From the NCBI RefSeq assembly GCF_030818075.1, contig NZ_JAUSZZ010000001.1, positions 2,976,001-3,040,000 on the forward strand: a stretch of 64,000 nt of DNA, given 5' to 3'. The notes under the pieces were generated by a model. The model ran no database searches. It worked only from the letters and a program-made list of their open reading frames with translations, and had not been told where the DNA came from. This stretch comes from Microbacterium proteolyticum (GTDB lineage Bacteria > Actinomycetota > Actinomycetes > Actinomycetales > Microbacteriaceae). A program made the translations under genes and the position numbers. This document shows, piece after piece, positions 7,328 to 17,025 of the stretch; position 1 is the first letter of the stretch; every line of letters starts with the position of its first letter.

Positions 7328-8077
7328 TCAGGGCCGCCGCGCGCGGAACGCATGGGTGACGTAGGGAAGGGCGACGGTGCCCCCGTCGGCGAGTTCGGGA
7401 AGGGATGCCAGCACCCCGTCGACCGCGGCATCGATGCCCGCGCGCTTCTCGGGGCTGGCCGTGATGATGTCGCTGCGCGAGACGACGAGGTCGCGCAGCT
7501 GGGGCAGCGTGATGGGCCGTTCCCACCGCCACACGCGATGCTCGAGCTCACCGAAGGGCTCAGCGACGCGCGGCCCGGTGGTCGCGAGCAGGACCTCGGC
7601 GTTGGAGCCGCCCATCGCCTCGGTGAGCCGCCGCACCCACTCGACGTCGTCGTCGCGGATGTTCCAGACGAGCCCGAGCGCTCCCCCGCTGCGCAGCACG
7701 CGCCCGATCTCGCGCGAAGCGGGCTCGACATCGACCCAGTGCCAGGCCTGCCCCATGACGACGGCGTCCAGACCCGAGTCGGGCAGGGGAAGGCTCTCCG
7801 CCGTTCCGACGAACGTGGGCACGCCGCGGACGTTCTCGCGCAGGGCCGCCAGCATGTCGGCATCCGGATCGACCGCCACGACATCGGCACCCAGCTCGAC
7901 GACGGTACGGGTGAGCTTGCCGGTACCGGCGCCCACGTCGGCGACGCGCAGTGCGCGCCCCGGCTCGCGGACGGGATCCAGCAGCCACGCCACGGCCTCG
8001 GCGGGATACCCCGGGCGTCCGGACTCGTAAGCGGATGCCGCCCGCCCGAACGACGTCGACTTGTCGCGCTGGCTCAT
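7328..8077 (-). CDS. Class I SAM-dependent methyltransferase
   Basis: 249 residues with a Rossmann methyltransferase core. Motif I is VADVGAGTGKLT (about 45-56), an acidic residue ends the next strand in VVAVDPD, and a motif IV-like stretch is LDAVVMGQAWHWVD. The N-terminal DKSTSFGRAASAYESGRPGYP resembles Methyltransf_11/UbiE-like proteins acting on small molecules. The substrate is unknown. The ATG is six nucleotides after a TAGGGT hexamer, fitting a leaderless transcript. It is followed 39 bp later by ychF on the same strand. Confidence 0.82.
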   Translation of the reverse strand: MSQRDKSTSFGRAASAYESGRPGYPAEAVAWLLDPVREPGRALRVADVGAGTGKLTRTVVELGADVVAVDPDADMLAALRENVRGVPTFVGTAESLPLPDSGLDAVVMGQAWHWVDVEPASREIGRVLRSGGALGLVWNIRDDDVEWVRRLTEAMGGSNAEVLLATTGPRVAEPFGELEHRVWRWERPITLPQLRDLVVSRSDIITASPEKRAGIDAAVDGVLASLPELADGGTVALPYVTHAFRARRP

Positions 8078-8083
8078 GCCCCG

Positions 8084-8089
8084 ACCCTA
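8084..8089 (-). promoter_or_regulatory. -10 box of a probable leaderless promoter (methyltransferase)
   Basis: TAGGGT on the minus strand, six nucleotides before the ATG at 8077. Confidence 0.55.
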
Positions 8090-8449
8090 TGCCGGACCTC
8101 CGACACCGGCACCCGCGGCGCCGCCGCGCGACGCGACCGCCGTCGTCGAGGTCGCTGCCGGCGACACCGCTTCGCGTCGACCGGCGTCGTCGGGTTCTCC
8201 GCCCACGGCACCCTGCGCGTTGCGATCAACGGAGATCGCGACCGCCCACGGAAGCGGACACAAGGCAGGAACGCCGGCTTCGCTCCGGTGAGGCGATGCG
8301 GCCCGGGTCCCGCCGGGAACTCCTCGCGTCGTGTCCGTCCGTGTCGGCGCACATGTCCGACCGGCACCGGACGCCGCCGACCGGTACCGGATGCCGCCGA
8401 CCCCGGCGCGCCTCACCGCATCGGGGCCACCGCGGTTCAGTGTGGAGCT
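8090..8449. other. Divergent intergenic region, no gene seen
   Basis: 360 bp between divergent genes. It contains short GC-rich repeats (two near-identical ACCGG(C/T)ACCGGA(C/T)GCCGCCGACC units around 8361-8404) but no convincing ORF, tRNA or terminator. Just before 8450 the stretch CAGTGT-N6-GTG fits a degenerate leaderless start. Confidence 0.5.
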
Positions 8450-9043
8450 GTGGCACTGGACTTCACCGCGATCGACTTCGAAACGGCGAACTCCAGCGGT
8501 GCCTCCGCGTGTGCGGTCGGCCTCGCCCGGGTGCGGGGCGGCCGGGTCGTCGCGACCGCCGCCTGGCTGATCAAGCCCCCGGCCGGGCACGATCACTTCG
8601 CTCCCATCAACGTGGGCATCCACGGCATCCACCCGGAACATGTCACGAACGCGCCGTCCTGGAGCGAGCAGCTCGCCCGGCTGACGGCGTTCGCCGGCGC
8701 CGACGTGCTGGTGGCGCACAATGCCGGTTTCGACATGTCGGTACTGCGCCGGGCGTGTGCCGCGACGGGCGACGAATGCCCGCCCTACCGCTATCTCTGC
8801 AGCGTGCAGGTGTCGCGCAAGACCTACGCCCTCGCCTCGTACCGGCTCCCCCTCGTCGCCGCCGAAGCGGGGTGCTCCCCCTTCGCGCACCACGACGCCC
8901 TGGCCGACGCCGTGGCCTGCGCCGAGATCACCATCGACTGCGCGCGCCGCGCCGGGGTGGACGACGTGCACGCGCTCGCGGCGCACCTCGGCGTGCGGGT
9001 CTCGCAGATCGCGACCGAGCCGGCCGAACGCGCGGTCGCCTGA
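8450..9043 (+). CDS. 3'-5' exonuclease, DnaQ-like (DEDDh)
   Basis: 197 residues. The exonuclease I motif is AIDFETAN (Asp-Glu near residues 7-10), motif II is LVAHNAGFD (about 88-96), and motif III ends with FAHHDALADAVAC, giving the DEDDh His and final Asp. It resembles polymerase III epsilon-type stand-alone exonucleases of actinobacteria with an EXOIII domain and no helicase part. It should remove nucleotides from DNA or RNA 3' ends in the cytosol. The GTG at 8450 is preferred because VALDFTAIDFETAN is the typical N-terminus and CAGTGT lies six nucleotides upstream. It is followed by rmuC 54 bp later, another DNA-metabolism gene on the same strand. Confidence 0.82.
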   Translation: MALDFTAIDFETANSSGASACAVGLARVRGGRVVATAAWLIKPPAGHDHFAPINVGIHGIHPEHVTNAPSWSEQLARLTAFAGADVLVAHNAGFDMSVLRRACAATGDECPPYRYLCSVQVSRKTYALASYRLPLVAAEAGCSPFAHHDALADAVACAEITIDCARRAGVDDVHALAAHLGVRVSQIATEPAERAVA

Positions 9044-9097
9044 CGGTTCCGGAAGCGTCCTCCCGGCGATGTCGGAGGTCTGGTGCATCCTGAGGCC

Positions 9098-10435
9098 ATG
9101 GATACCTTCGCCCTCCTCATCGTGATCCTGGCCCTCGCGCTCGGTGTCGCCGCCGGCTGGTTCGTGGGCTCGTCGCGCACCGCGGCGCGGGCCGCGATGG
9201 AACAGCAGGCGCTGGGGTCGCGTGCCGCCGCGGCCGAGACCGCGCGGGCCGGCGTGCAGGCGCAACTCGACCACCAGGTGGCCCTTTACCGCGAGCTGGT
9301 CGGTCAGTCGCGCGCCGACCAGGCGGCCCGCGAGGAGCGCGAACGGCGGGAGCAGACGGTGCTCCGGGCGCTCGACCCCGTGCGCGAGACCCTCGACGCG
9401 ATGCAGCGCAAGGTCGACGGCCTCGAGCGCGAGCGCGTCGAGCAGTACTCCGCGCTGGGCGAGCAGCTGCGTCAGTCGCGCGAGGCCGACGAAGCGCTCC
9501 GGGCGACCACCGAATCGCTCGCCTCCGCCATGCGCTCGGGCGCGACGCGGGGCGTATGGGGAGAGACGCAGCTGCGGCGCGTCGTGGAAGCCGCCGGGCT
9601 GACCCGCCACGTCGACTTCGACCTTCAGACGTCGATCTCCAGCGACGCCGGCTCAGGGCGGCCCGACATGGTGGTGCGTCTGCCCGGCGGCAAAGCTCTC
9701 GCGGTGGATGCCAAGGTCCCCCTCGACGCCTATCTCCAGGCCAGCGCGATTCCCCTGACGGCAGCGGGCGACGAAGCATCCCGACGCGGGGCGCTGATGG
9801 CGAAGCACGCACGTGCCGTGCGTGCTCACGTCGACGCGCTCGCGAAGAAGGCCTACTGGGGCGGTCTGCCGACCAGTCCGGAGTTCGTGGTCTGCTTCCT
9901 CCCGAGCGAGTCGCTGCTGGCGTCCGCACTCGATGAGGATCCGTCGCTGCTCGACTACGCCTTCACACGGCGCGTCGCCCTCGCGTCGCCCGTCAATCTG
10001 TGGGCGGTGCTGAAGACGGTCGCGTTCACGTGGACGCAGCAAGACGTCTCCGATGAAGCACGTACCCTCTTCGCGCTCGGCACCGAGCTCTACGAACGGG
10101 TCGGGGTGCTCGCGGGGCACGCGGGCGACCTCCGCCGCGCGATCGAGCGGACCGTCGACAGCTACAACCGCTTCGCGGGGTCGCTCGAGACGCGGGTCCT
10201 GGTGACGGCGCGGAAGTTCCCGGGAATCGACGAGACGAAGCTCGATGCGGTCGCCGCGCCCGCCGCTCTCGACGCAGGGACTCGACGGTGGACGGCACCC
10301 GAGATGATCGAACTGGGCCCTGACGCTCCGGACACCTCGTCCGGCCCCTTACGCGAGCCGGACCGGAACAGTCCGTTCTCCAGCGCCGACCTCGGCGTGG
10401 TCCGCGAACGAGCGGGGCTTACGGAAGATGACTGA
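9098..10435 (+). CDS. rmuC: DNA recombination protein RmuC
   Basis: 445 residues. An N-terminal membrane anchor (about 3-24) is followed by an Arg/Glu/Ala-rich coiled coil (about 30-150). The RmuC nuclease-like core is marked by RGVWGETQLRRVVEAAGL, GRPDMVVRLPGGKALAVDAKVPLDAY and VCFLPSESLL. RmuC limits inversions and is thought to act on DNA ends. The ATG at 9098 is six nucleotides after CATCCT. An alternative GTG at 9083 has a better ribosome binding site (GGAGG at 9074-9078) and would add five residues. The C-terminal roughly 60 residues are Pro/Ser-rich and poorly conserved-looking. Confidence 0.9.
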   Translation: MDTFALLIVILALALGVAAGWFVGSSRTAARAAMEQQALGSRAAAAETARAGVQAQLDHQVALYRELVGQSRADQAAREERERREQTVLRALDPVRETLDAMQRKVDGLERERVEQYSALGEQLRQSREADEALRATTESLASAMRSGATRGVWGETQLRRVVEAAGLTRHVDFDLQTSISSDAGSGRPDMVVRLPGGKALAVDAKVPLDAYLQASAIPLTAAGDEASRRGALMAKHARAVRAHVDALAKKAYWGGLPTSPEFVVCFLPSESLLASALDEDPSLLDYAFTRRVALASPVNLWAVLKTVAFTWTQQDVSDEARTLFALGTELYERVGVLAGHAGDLRRAIERTVDSYNRFAGSLETRVLVTARKFPGIDETKLDAVAAPAALDAGTRRWTAPEMIELGPDAPDTSSGPLREPDRNSPFSSADLGVVRERAGLTEDD

Positions 10436-10549
10436 AACGACCGAACCCGGTGTACCGGTCTCGCCCGAGCACACGCCAGCGGGCGTCCCGGCGGGGCGGA
10501 GGTAATCGCAACTGAGGCGGAAGAGAGACCGGACGAGTCGAAACGCGAC

Positions 10550-10762
10550 TCACGCGCCGCCGGGAACCCAGCTGAGCAGGCTGACGACCGCCGCAGAGAC
10601 GCCGACGAAAGCGCCGACCATCCACCATGCGCTGATCTCGTGCCCCTCCGCCCGGCGCACGCGCAGCAGCACATCGGGGCGTCGCGCCGGGTCGACGGCG
10701 CTGGCGATGACCGCCTGAGCACCTGTCTGAGGTGCAGTGTGGTTCGTCTGAGCTGTAGTCAC
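10550..10762 (-). CDS. Small single-pass membrane protein, function unknown
   Basis: 70 residues. A polar N-terminal half (about 1-43) with a basic RRPDVLLRVRRAEGHE patch is followed by one hydrophobic segment (about 45-67) ending in GGA. The start is a GTG with a strong GGGGG ribosome binding site at about 10768-10773. No family is recognised; this is a common type of short actinobacterial membrane protein. It converges on rmuC, with 114 bp between the stops. Confidence 0.6.
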   Translation of the reverse strand: MTTAQTNHTAPQTGAQAVIASAVDPARRPDVLLRVRRAEGHEISAWWMVGAFVGVSAAVVSLLSWVPGGA

Positions 10763-11030
10763 GGACGATCCCCCTTCGGGTCTCGGAAGTACACAGCGTC
10801 ACCGTTGACACCACGAACGATTGTGCCAGAGTCCCTCGGCGAAGCCGGTCACGCTTGCGTCACGACACGCTCCGTTGTATCGGCCTGCGGCCTCTTGCAC
10901 GGCGTACGGCACGCCGACCGGACGCCGCGACCGGGGCGATCAAGCCGTATACGGCCGAACGGACACGGAGACTTCGCGCGGACGCAGCGCGACCCCTCGA
11001 TCACGACGCCGGTCGCTCAGTGGACTCGCG
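10763..11030. other. Intergenic region, nothing recognised
   Basis: 268 bp between the start of a small membrane-protein gene and the end of glpX. No ORF with protein-like composition, tRNA or clear hairpin terminator was seen. Confidence 0.4.
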
Positions 11031-12020
11031 TCACAGCCACTTCGACGTCAGGTGCTCCGACGTGATGCGGCGGAGGGTTCCCGACGCGCCGCGCAGCACG
11101 ACGCTCTCGGTGTAGAGGAAGTCGCCCTCGCGGCGAACGCCCTGCACGAGCTGACCGTCGGTCACGCCGGTGGCGACGAAGATCGTGTTCTTGCCCTTCA
11201 CAAGCCCGTCTGCTTCGTAGACCTCGCCATCGACCTGGAGTCCGGCATCCCGGCCCTTCTCCTTCTCGTCGTCGCTCCGCGGGGCGAGAACGCCCTGGAT
11301 GTGACCGCCGAGAGCCTTGATGGCGCACGCGGTGACGATGCCCTCCGGGCTGCCGCCGATACCGACGCACATGTCGGTGCGGGCGTTGTGCCGGGCGGCG
11401 TTGATGCCACCGGCGACGTCGCCGTCGCTCATCAGGCGGGTGCCGGCGCCCGCCTCGCGGATGTCGGCGATGAGCTTCTCGTGACGCGGGCGGTTCAGCA
11501 CCGACACGACGAGCTCGTCGACCGGCTTCCCCAGGGCCTTCGCCAGCAGGCGGATGTTCTCGCCGATGGGCAGGCGGATGTCGACCACGCCGACACCGGC
11601 GGGGCCGGTGACGAGCTTGTCCATGTAGAAAACACTCGACGCGTCGAGCATGCTGCCCTGGTCGGACACGGCGATGACCGACAGCGCGTTCTGGCGGCCT
11701 GCGGCGGTCAGGGACGTGCCGTCGATCGGGTCGACGGCGACGTCGCACCGCGGTCCCCGGCCGCTTCCGACGCGCTCACCGTTGTAGAGCATGGGGGCGT
11801 TGTCCTTCTCGCCCTCGCCGATGACGATGGTCCCGTCGAAGTTGACGGTGCTGAAGAAGGCCCGCATCGCGTCGACCGCGGCGCCGTCGGCGGCCTCCTT
11901 GTCGCCTCGACCGATGAAGGGGACGGCACGAATGGATGCCGCTTCCGTCGCCCTCACCAACTCCAGAGCCAGGTTGCGGTCGGGGTGCAGAGGGCTCATG
12001 TCGGCAGTCAGGCTCACCAT
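11031..12020 (-). CDS. glpX: Fructose-1,6-bisphosphatase class II
   Basis: 329 residues, normal for GlpX. Motifs are the N-terminal RNLALELVRATEAASIRA, GDKEAADGAAVDAMR, IVIGEGEKDNAPML and the metal-binding DPIDGTSLTAAG. MSDGDVAGGI and VCAIGGSPEG-like stretches follow (here MCVGIGGSPEGIVTA). It hydrolyses fructose-1,6-bisphosphate to fructose-6-phosphate in gluconeogenesis and is the main FBPase of actinobacteria. The start is the ATG giving MVSLTADMSPLHPDR. It is divergent from fba across a 177-bp shared promoter region, placing the opposing gluconeogenic and glycolytic FBP enzymes side by side. Confidence 0.95.
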   Translation of the reverse strand: MVSLTADMSPLHPDRNLALELVRATEAASIRAVPFIGRGDKEAADGAAVDAMRAFFSTVNFDGTIVIGEGEKDNAPMLYNGERVGSGRGPRCDVAVDPIDGTSLTAAGRQNALSVIAVSDQGSMLDASSVFYMDKLVTGPAGVGVVDIRLPIGENIRLLAKALGKPVDELVVSVLNRPRHEKLIADIREAGAGTRLMSDGDVAGGINAARHNARTDMCVGIGGSPEGIVTACAIKALGGHIQGVLAPRSDDEKEKGRDAGLQVDGEVYEADGLVKGKNTIFVATGVTDGQLVQGVRREGDFLYTESVVLRGASGTLRRITSEHLTSKWL

Positions 12021-12158
12021 GGGGCCACTGTATCCAGCGAAGCGGCGACAATTGCCGGTTTTGCCCCTCCAGAGCGCGAAGGAATCGCGGTTTTTATCAA
12101 TCCAGCAGAAGTGCGCGGTTCCTCTTGCGCGCGCACCATCACGATCCGACGCCTTCGC

Positions 12159-12164
12159 TAGGCT
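12159..12164 (+). promoter_or_regulatory. Candidate -10 box for fba
   Basis: TAGGCT, 33 bp upstream of the fba start and ahead of its AAGGAG ribosome binding site. A weak -35 candidate lies about 17 bp further upstream. Confidence 0.35.
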
Positions 12165-12197
12165 GACCGTGTCCCGACAACACCAAGGAGCATCTCC

Positions 12198-13226
<1,029 letters not shown>

Positions 13227-13242
13227 CCCCGACCGATCCCTC

Positions 13243-13270
13243 GAACGCCCCGGCTCCGGCCGGGGCGTTC
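13243..13270 (+). terminator. Terminator hairpin after fba
   Basis: GAACGCCCCGGC and GGCCGGGGCGTTC-type arms around a 3-nt loop, 17 bp after the fba stop codon. Confidence 0.75.
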
Positions 13271-13405
13271 GTCGTCCGCGCGTGCGATGTCGCGACACCC
13301 CGCGGACGCACGTGAGATGATCGCCCGGCAACGGGCACGGCGTGCATGCAGAACGAGTCGGCGAACCACCTCGCAGCGTTCGCCGGCCGACCGGGCACGA
13401 CCGAC

Positions 13406-13951
13406 TCAGCTGCGGTACACCTCGAGAACCGTCGGCGCGTCGAGCGGCGACGACAGCACCTCGATGGCATCCCCCGCCCGCACCTCTCCCGCCCGGCGGA
13501 CGCGCAGGTACGCGCCGAGTCGGCCGGCATCCGAGAACCGCTTCACCCATCCGCGGGCGTCGCGCCCGCCGACCCAGCGCGCGAAGGTGGCACAGGGGGT
13601 GCGGGGCATGGTCACCTCGACCTCGACCGTGTCCCCGATGCGCCAGACCTCCCCGATGCGGGCGCCGTTGACGTCGAGGCCCTCGACCCGCAGGTTCTCA
13701 CCGAACCATCCCGACGGCAGGTCGCGACCGAGCTCACCCTCCCAGAACGCCGCGTCCTCATGCGCGTACGCGTACACCGCCTTGTCGGGGCCGCCGTGGT
13801 GCTTTCGGCTGGCCTGCACGTCGGCACGCACGCCGAGCGTGCCGATGCGGACGGCGCCCTCGAGGGGCCGCTTGTCGATGGCGGTGACCCCGACCGAGCC
13901 GGCATCCGGATGCAGGCGGTGGACGGCGCAGACGGCGACGAGACGAGGCAT
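13406..13951 (-). CDS. MOSC domain-containing protein (YiiM-like)
   Basis: 181 residues covering one MOSC domain. It has IDKRPLEGAVRIGTLGVRADVQASRKHHGG near residues 25-54, then DKAVYAYAHEDAAFW, GWFGENLRVEGLDVN, and PRTPCATFARWVGG, whose Cys is the putative sulfur or molybdenum-cofactor ligand. YiiM-type proteins reduce N-hydroxylated compounds or take part in molybdenum-cofactor sulfur chemistry. The start codon is six nucleotides after TAGCAT, suggesting a leaderless mRNA. It is monocistronic. Confidence 0.88.
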   Translation of the reverse strand: MPRLVAVCAVHRLHPDAGSVGVTAIDKRPLEGAVRIGTLGVRADVQASRKHHGGPDKAVYAYAHEDAAFWEGELGRDLPSGWFGENLRVEGLDVNGARIGEVWRIGDTVEVEVTMPRTPCATFARWVGGRDARGWVKRFSDAGRLGAYLRVRRAGEVRAGDAIEVLSSPLDAPTVLEVYRS

Positions 13952-13957
13952 GCGACG

Positions 13958-13963
13958 ATGCTA
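13958..13963 (-). promoter_or_regulatory. -10 box of a probable leaderless promoter (MOSC gene)
   Basis: TAGCAT on the minus strand, six nucleotides before the ATG at 13951. Confidence 0.55.
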
Positions 13964-13992
13964 AGGGGTCGGCACATGCCGTGCATCCGGCC

Positions 13993-14694
13993 TCAGGGCG
14001 CGTCGAACGTGCGCCGCATCACCACGCGGTCGCCATCGAGCGTCCGGATCTCCACCGCGTCGATGTCGGCCGCGGCGAGGTCCGTCCCCGCGCTCAGTTC
14101 CGTGGTCGATCCCGGGCCCGCGCGCCAGGTCGACAGCACGCTCGTGGCGCCCGCGTCGTCGGTGATCGCGAGGGCGTACGGCCATCCGCCCGGCGGCGCG
14201 TCCAGCACCTGCCCGGTGTACTGGCAGACGAGGTCGATCCGCGTCCCCCAGGGCACCGACGTCAGCTTGACCGAGGCCTCCAGCGGCGCCCCGCCGATGT
14301 CGTCCAGCGCGTACACCGCACCGGCGGGCTGCATCGCGCCGGAGACCGCGATGACGCTCGGAACGGCGAGCGCGACCAGAGCGACGGATGCCGCGAGTGC
14401 CCAGGCCGTGACGCGACGCGTGCGCCGTCGACGCGCGGCCCCCACGATGCGCCCGCGCAGCGCGGGATCCGGGGAGGCCAGCACGGAGGGCGCCGCGGTG
14501 TCCCCCACGGCTCGCGCCCGGTCGGCCGAGAGGCGCGACAGCAGCCCGGCCGTCGGCGCCAACTCGGCGACGGCGGCTCGGCACTCCGCGCATTCGACCA
14601 GATGAGCCTCGAATTCGGCCCGGTCGGCCGCGCCGAGAGCGCCGAGGACGTACGCGCCGTCCGAACTCGACAGTCGTTCGTGCTCGGTGGTCAT
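13993..14694 (-). CDS. Anti-sigma factor, RskA-like
   Basis: 233 residues. The N-terminal anti-sigma (ZAS-type) domain has HLVECAECRAAVAEL, the His-x3-Cys-x2-Cys zinc motif, near residues 31-45. One transmembrane helix lies near residues 95-120 (WALAASVALVALAVPSVIAV). The extracytoplasmic C-terminal RskA domain covers about residues 120-233. It should hold the cognate sigma factor at the membrane until a periplasmic signal triggers proteolysis. Its ATG overlaps the stop of the sigma gene by 4 nt (ATGA), so the pair is translationally coupled. Confidence 0.9.
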   Translation of the reverse strand: MTTEHERLSSSDGAYVLGALGAADRAEFEAHLVECAECRAAVAELAPTAGLLSRLSADRARAVGDTAAPSVLASPDPALRGRIVGAARRRRTRRVTAWALAASVALVALAVPSVIAVSGAMQPAGAVYALDDIGGAPLEASVKLTSVPWGTRIDLVCQYTGQVLDAPPGGWPYALAITDDAGATSVLSTWRAGPGSTTELSAGTDLAAADIDAVEIRTLDGDRVVMRRTFDAP

Positions 14695-15194
14695 CGGGTC
14701 ACCCCTCTCTCCTGCAGGGCGAGCCGCAATGCCCGCACCGCGTAATGCAGCCGCGACTTGACGGTTCCCGCCGGGATACCCAGCTCGTCGGCGGTCTGCG
14801 CGACGCTGCGCCCGCCGTAATAGGCACTGACGATCACGGCGCGATGGTCGGGTGTCAGAGTTGCGAGGGCCTCCTCGACGAGCAGCGCGTCGAACATGGC
14901 ATCCGTGTCGTCGCCGCGGAGCCGGTCGGGCACTTCATCGACGGGGAGCTCGTGGCGTCGACGGGCGCTGCGCGCCTCATCGATGACGATGTTGCGGGCA
15001 ACCGTGTACATCCACGACCGCAGGGTCGCAGGGTCGTCGCTCATCACGCGCGGCGTCCGCCACGCGCGCAGGAGCGTCTCCTGCACGACATCGTCGGCCC
15101 CGGCGTGGTCACCGGTGAGACTGACGACGTAGCGCCAGACGGCCACGGCGTGCGCGTCGTACAGGGCCGTCAGCTGCACGTGCTCATCCCTCAC
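14691..15194 (-). CDS. ECF RNA polymerase sigma factor, SigK-like
   Basis: 167 residues. Region 2 contains WRYVVSLTGDHAGADDVVQETLLRAWR (about 20-46) and the TVARNIVIDEARSARRR helix. Region 4 contains a YYGGRSVAQTADELGIPAGTVKSRLHYAVRAL helix-turn-helix (about 125-156). There is no extra C-terminal domain. Together with the RskA-type anti-sigma factor it forms an ECF sigma-K-like pair, though the target regulon is not visible. The start is a GTG without an obvious upstream Shine-Dalgarno sequence. Confidence 0.92.
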   Translation of the reverse strand: MRDEHVQLTALYDAHAVAVWRYVVSLTGDHAGADDVVQETLLRAWRTPRVMSDDPATLRSWMYTVARNIVIDEARSARRRHELPVDEVPDRLRGDDTDAMFDALLVEEALATLTPDHRAVIVSAYYGGRSVAQTADELGIPAGTVKSRLHYAVRALRLALQERGVTR

Positions 15195-15258
15195 CCCGCC
15201 CGCCCCCTTCCGATCTCAAGACCCTCTCCGGAGAACACGGGATGCCGGCGCGCGCGGT

Positions 15259-15828
15259 TCAGTCGGGAACGGCGCCGATGATCGCGGTCATGAACTGCTG
15301 GTCGCCGACGAGGGCCAACGTCACGCAGATACCGGCGATCAATGCGGTCACGACGAAGCCCGCGATCGGGATCCAGAACGCCACTCGCCCCCGCTTGAGC
15401 CGCCGCCACGAGAGCACCGCCGTCAGCAGCCAGCCGATGCCGTAGACGAGTGCGGCTGCGGCGCCCCAGACGTACCCCGCCTGCAGGTTGGTGTACGCGG
15501 CATCCGCGCCCAGCACGGTCGCGGCGGACTCCGCATAGTGCGGGAAATCGAGCAGTTGCACGATCGTCGACACCGTGGAGACGAGACCGTACGCGAGAAG
15601 GCCGCCCGTGAGGATGCGGTCCCACAGCGGCCCCCGCAGCACTCCCGGTCGAGCACCGTCCGACGCGACCGCCGCCGGTGCCGGCTGCTCGGGCCGCGGG
15701 GCGACTCCGGCGTCGAGCGCTTCGGTCACCTCGGGCCGCTGGATCCGCGCACGCTGTTCCTCGGGGGTGGCGTACTCACCGAACTGCGGGCGCGGACGAG
15801 GCTGGCCCGGGCCGGACGCCTCGCTCAC
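15259..15828 (-). CDS. Proline-rich membrane protein (DUF6264-like), function unknown
   Basis: 189 residues. A disordered Pro/Arg/Glu-rich N-terminus (about 1-60) is followed by three to four transmembrane segments (about 68-87, 108-132 and 140-178). From memory this resembles the DUF6264 proteins found beside ispH in Microbacteriaceae; a domain search would settle it. The GTG start overlaps the ispH stop by 4 nt (GTGA), so the gene is translated as the downstream partner of ispH. A role near the MEP pathway is not implied by the sequence itself. Confidence 0.7.
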   Translation of the reverse strand: MSEASGPGQPRPRPQFGEYATPEEQRARIQRPEVTEALDAGVAPRPEQPAPAAVASDGARPGVLRGPLWDRILTGGLLAYGLVSTVSTIVQLLDFPHYAESAATVLGADAAYTNLQAGYVWGAAAALVYGIGWLLTAVLSWRRLKRGRVAFWIPIAGFVVTALIAGICVTLALVGDQQFMTAIIGAVPD

Positions 15829-16886
15829 GCGCGGCCCCGCCCGCCCAGCGCGCGGCTGTCGCGCTTGCCGCTGGCATCCTGACGCAGCTCCTTCGGCAGC
15901 GAGAAGATGAGGTCCTCCTCGGCGGTGCGCACCTCTTCGACGTCGCGGTAGCCGGCACCCGCGAGCTCCTCGAGCACCTCGCTCACGAGCACCTCGGGCA
16001 CCGAGGCGCCGCTCGTGACGCCGACGGTCTCGACGCCTTCGAGCCACTCCTGCTTGACCTCGTCGACGTAGTCGACGCGGTACGCGGCCTTGGCGCCGTG
16101 TTCGAGGGCGACCTCGACCAGGCGGACGCTGTTGGAGGAGTTGGCCGAGCCCACGACGATCACGAGATCGGCACCCACGGCGACCTTCTTGATCGCGACC
16201 TGACGGTTCTGCGTGGCGTAGCAGATGTCGTCGGACGGCGGATCCTGCAGCTGGGGGAACCGTTCGCGCAGGCGCCGCACCGTCTCCATGGTCTCGTCGA
16301 CCGACAGCGTGGTCTGCGACAGCCACACGACCTTCGACGGGTCGCGCACCTCGATGGTGTCGGCATGGTCGGGCGAGTTGACGACGGTGACGTGCTCGGG
16401 CGCCTCGCCCGCCGTTCCCTCGACCTCCTCGTGACCCTCGTGACCGATGAGCAGGATCTCGAAGTCGTCACGGGCGAAGCGCACCGCCTCGCGGTGCACC
16501 TTGGTCACGAGCGGGCAGGTGGCATCGATCGCCTGGAGTCCGCGGTCGGATGCCGCGGACACGACCGCCGGCGACACACCGTGCGCGCTGAAGACGACGT
16601 GGGCACCCGCGGGAACCTCGTCGACCTCCTCGACGAAGATCGCGCCCTTCTTCTCCAGCTCGGTCACCACGTGGATGTTGTGCACGATCTGCTTGCGCAC
16701 GTAGACCGGTGCGCCGTAGCGCTCCAGCGCCTTCTCCACAGCGATGACCGCGCGATCCACACCCGCGCAGTATCCACGGGGTGCGGCCAGCAGGACCTTC
16801 TTGTGTCCGGCGACGGGGATATCCTGGAGCCGCCCGCGTCGACCCGGAATACGGGGAACGGGCAGGTGGACGGCAGGTGAGCTCAC
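15825..16886 (-). CDS. ispH: 4-hydroxy-3-methylbut-2-enyl diphosphate reductase
   Basis: 353 residues. It is the last enzyme of the MEP pathway, a [4Fe-4S] enzyme making IPP and DMAPP from HMBPP. The three cluster cysteines are visible in [23 protein letters not shown] and [11 protein letters not shown]. Substrate-binding stretches include [19 protein letters not shown] and [13 protein letters not shown]. The GTG start lies six nucleotides after TAGAAT, fitting a leaderless transcript. A shorter start would still leave the full catalytic domain, since the first 30 residues are not conserved-looking. It is coupled to the following membrane-protein gene. Confidence 0.95.
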   Translation of the reverse strand: MSSPAVHLPVPRIPGRRGRLQDIPVAGHKKVLLAAPRGYCAGVDRAVIAVEKALERYGAPVYVRKQIVHNIHVVTELEKKGAIFVEEVDEVPAGAHVVFSAHGVSPAVVSAASDRGLQAIDATCPLVTKVHREAVRFARDDFEILLIGHEGHEEVEGTAGEAPEHVTVVNSPDHADTIEVRDPSKVVWLSQTTLSVDETMETVRRLRERFPQLQDPPSDDICYATQNRQVAIKKVAVGADLVIVVGSANSSNSVRLVEVALEHGAKAAYRVDYVDEVKQEWLEGVETVGVTSGASVPEVLVSEVLEELAGAGYRDVEEVRTAEEDLIFSLPKELRQDASGKRDSRALGGRGRA

Positions 16887-16892
16887 CCCTCG

Positions 16893-16898
16893 ATTCTA
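16893..16898 (-). promoter_or_regulatory. -10 box of a probable leaderless promoter (ispH)
   Basis: TAGAAT on the minus strand, six nucleotides before the GTG at 16886. It is one of the best-matching examples. Confidence 0.6.
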
Positions 16899-17025
16899 CC
16901 GGGGCGCCCCTGGACACCGGCCGAGCCGCGCACCCCGCACCATCTGGAGACCATGACTTCTTTCCCGGCCGAGACCCGTGCGGCTCTCACGCCTCCCGCC
17001 GCCCTCTCGGATTGCAGCGAGTGAC

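Noticed and set aside
8087..9610. 507-codon minus-strand frame antisense to the exonuclease and rmuC genes
   Set aside because: Composition is Arg/Gly-rich without motifs, and both sense genes are clear families.
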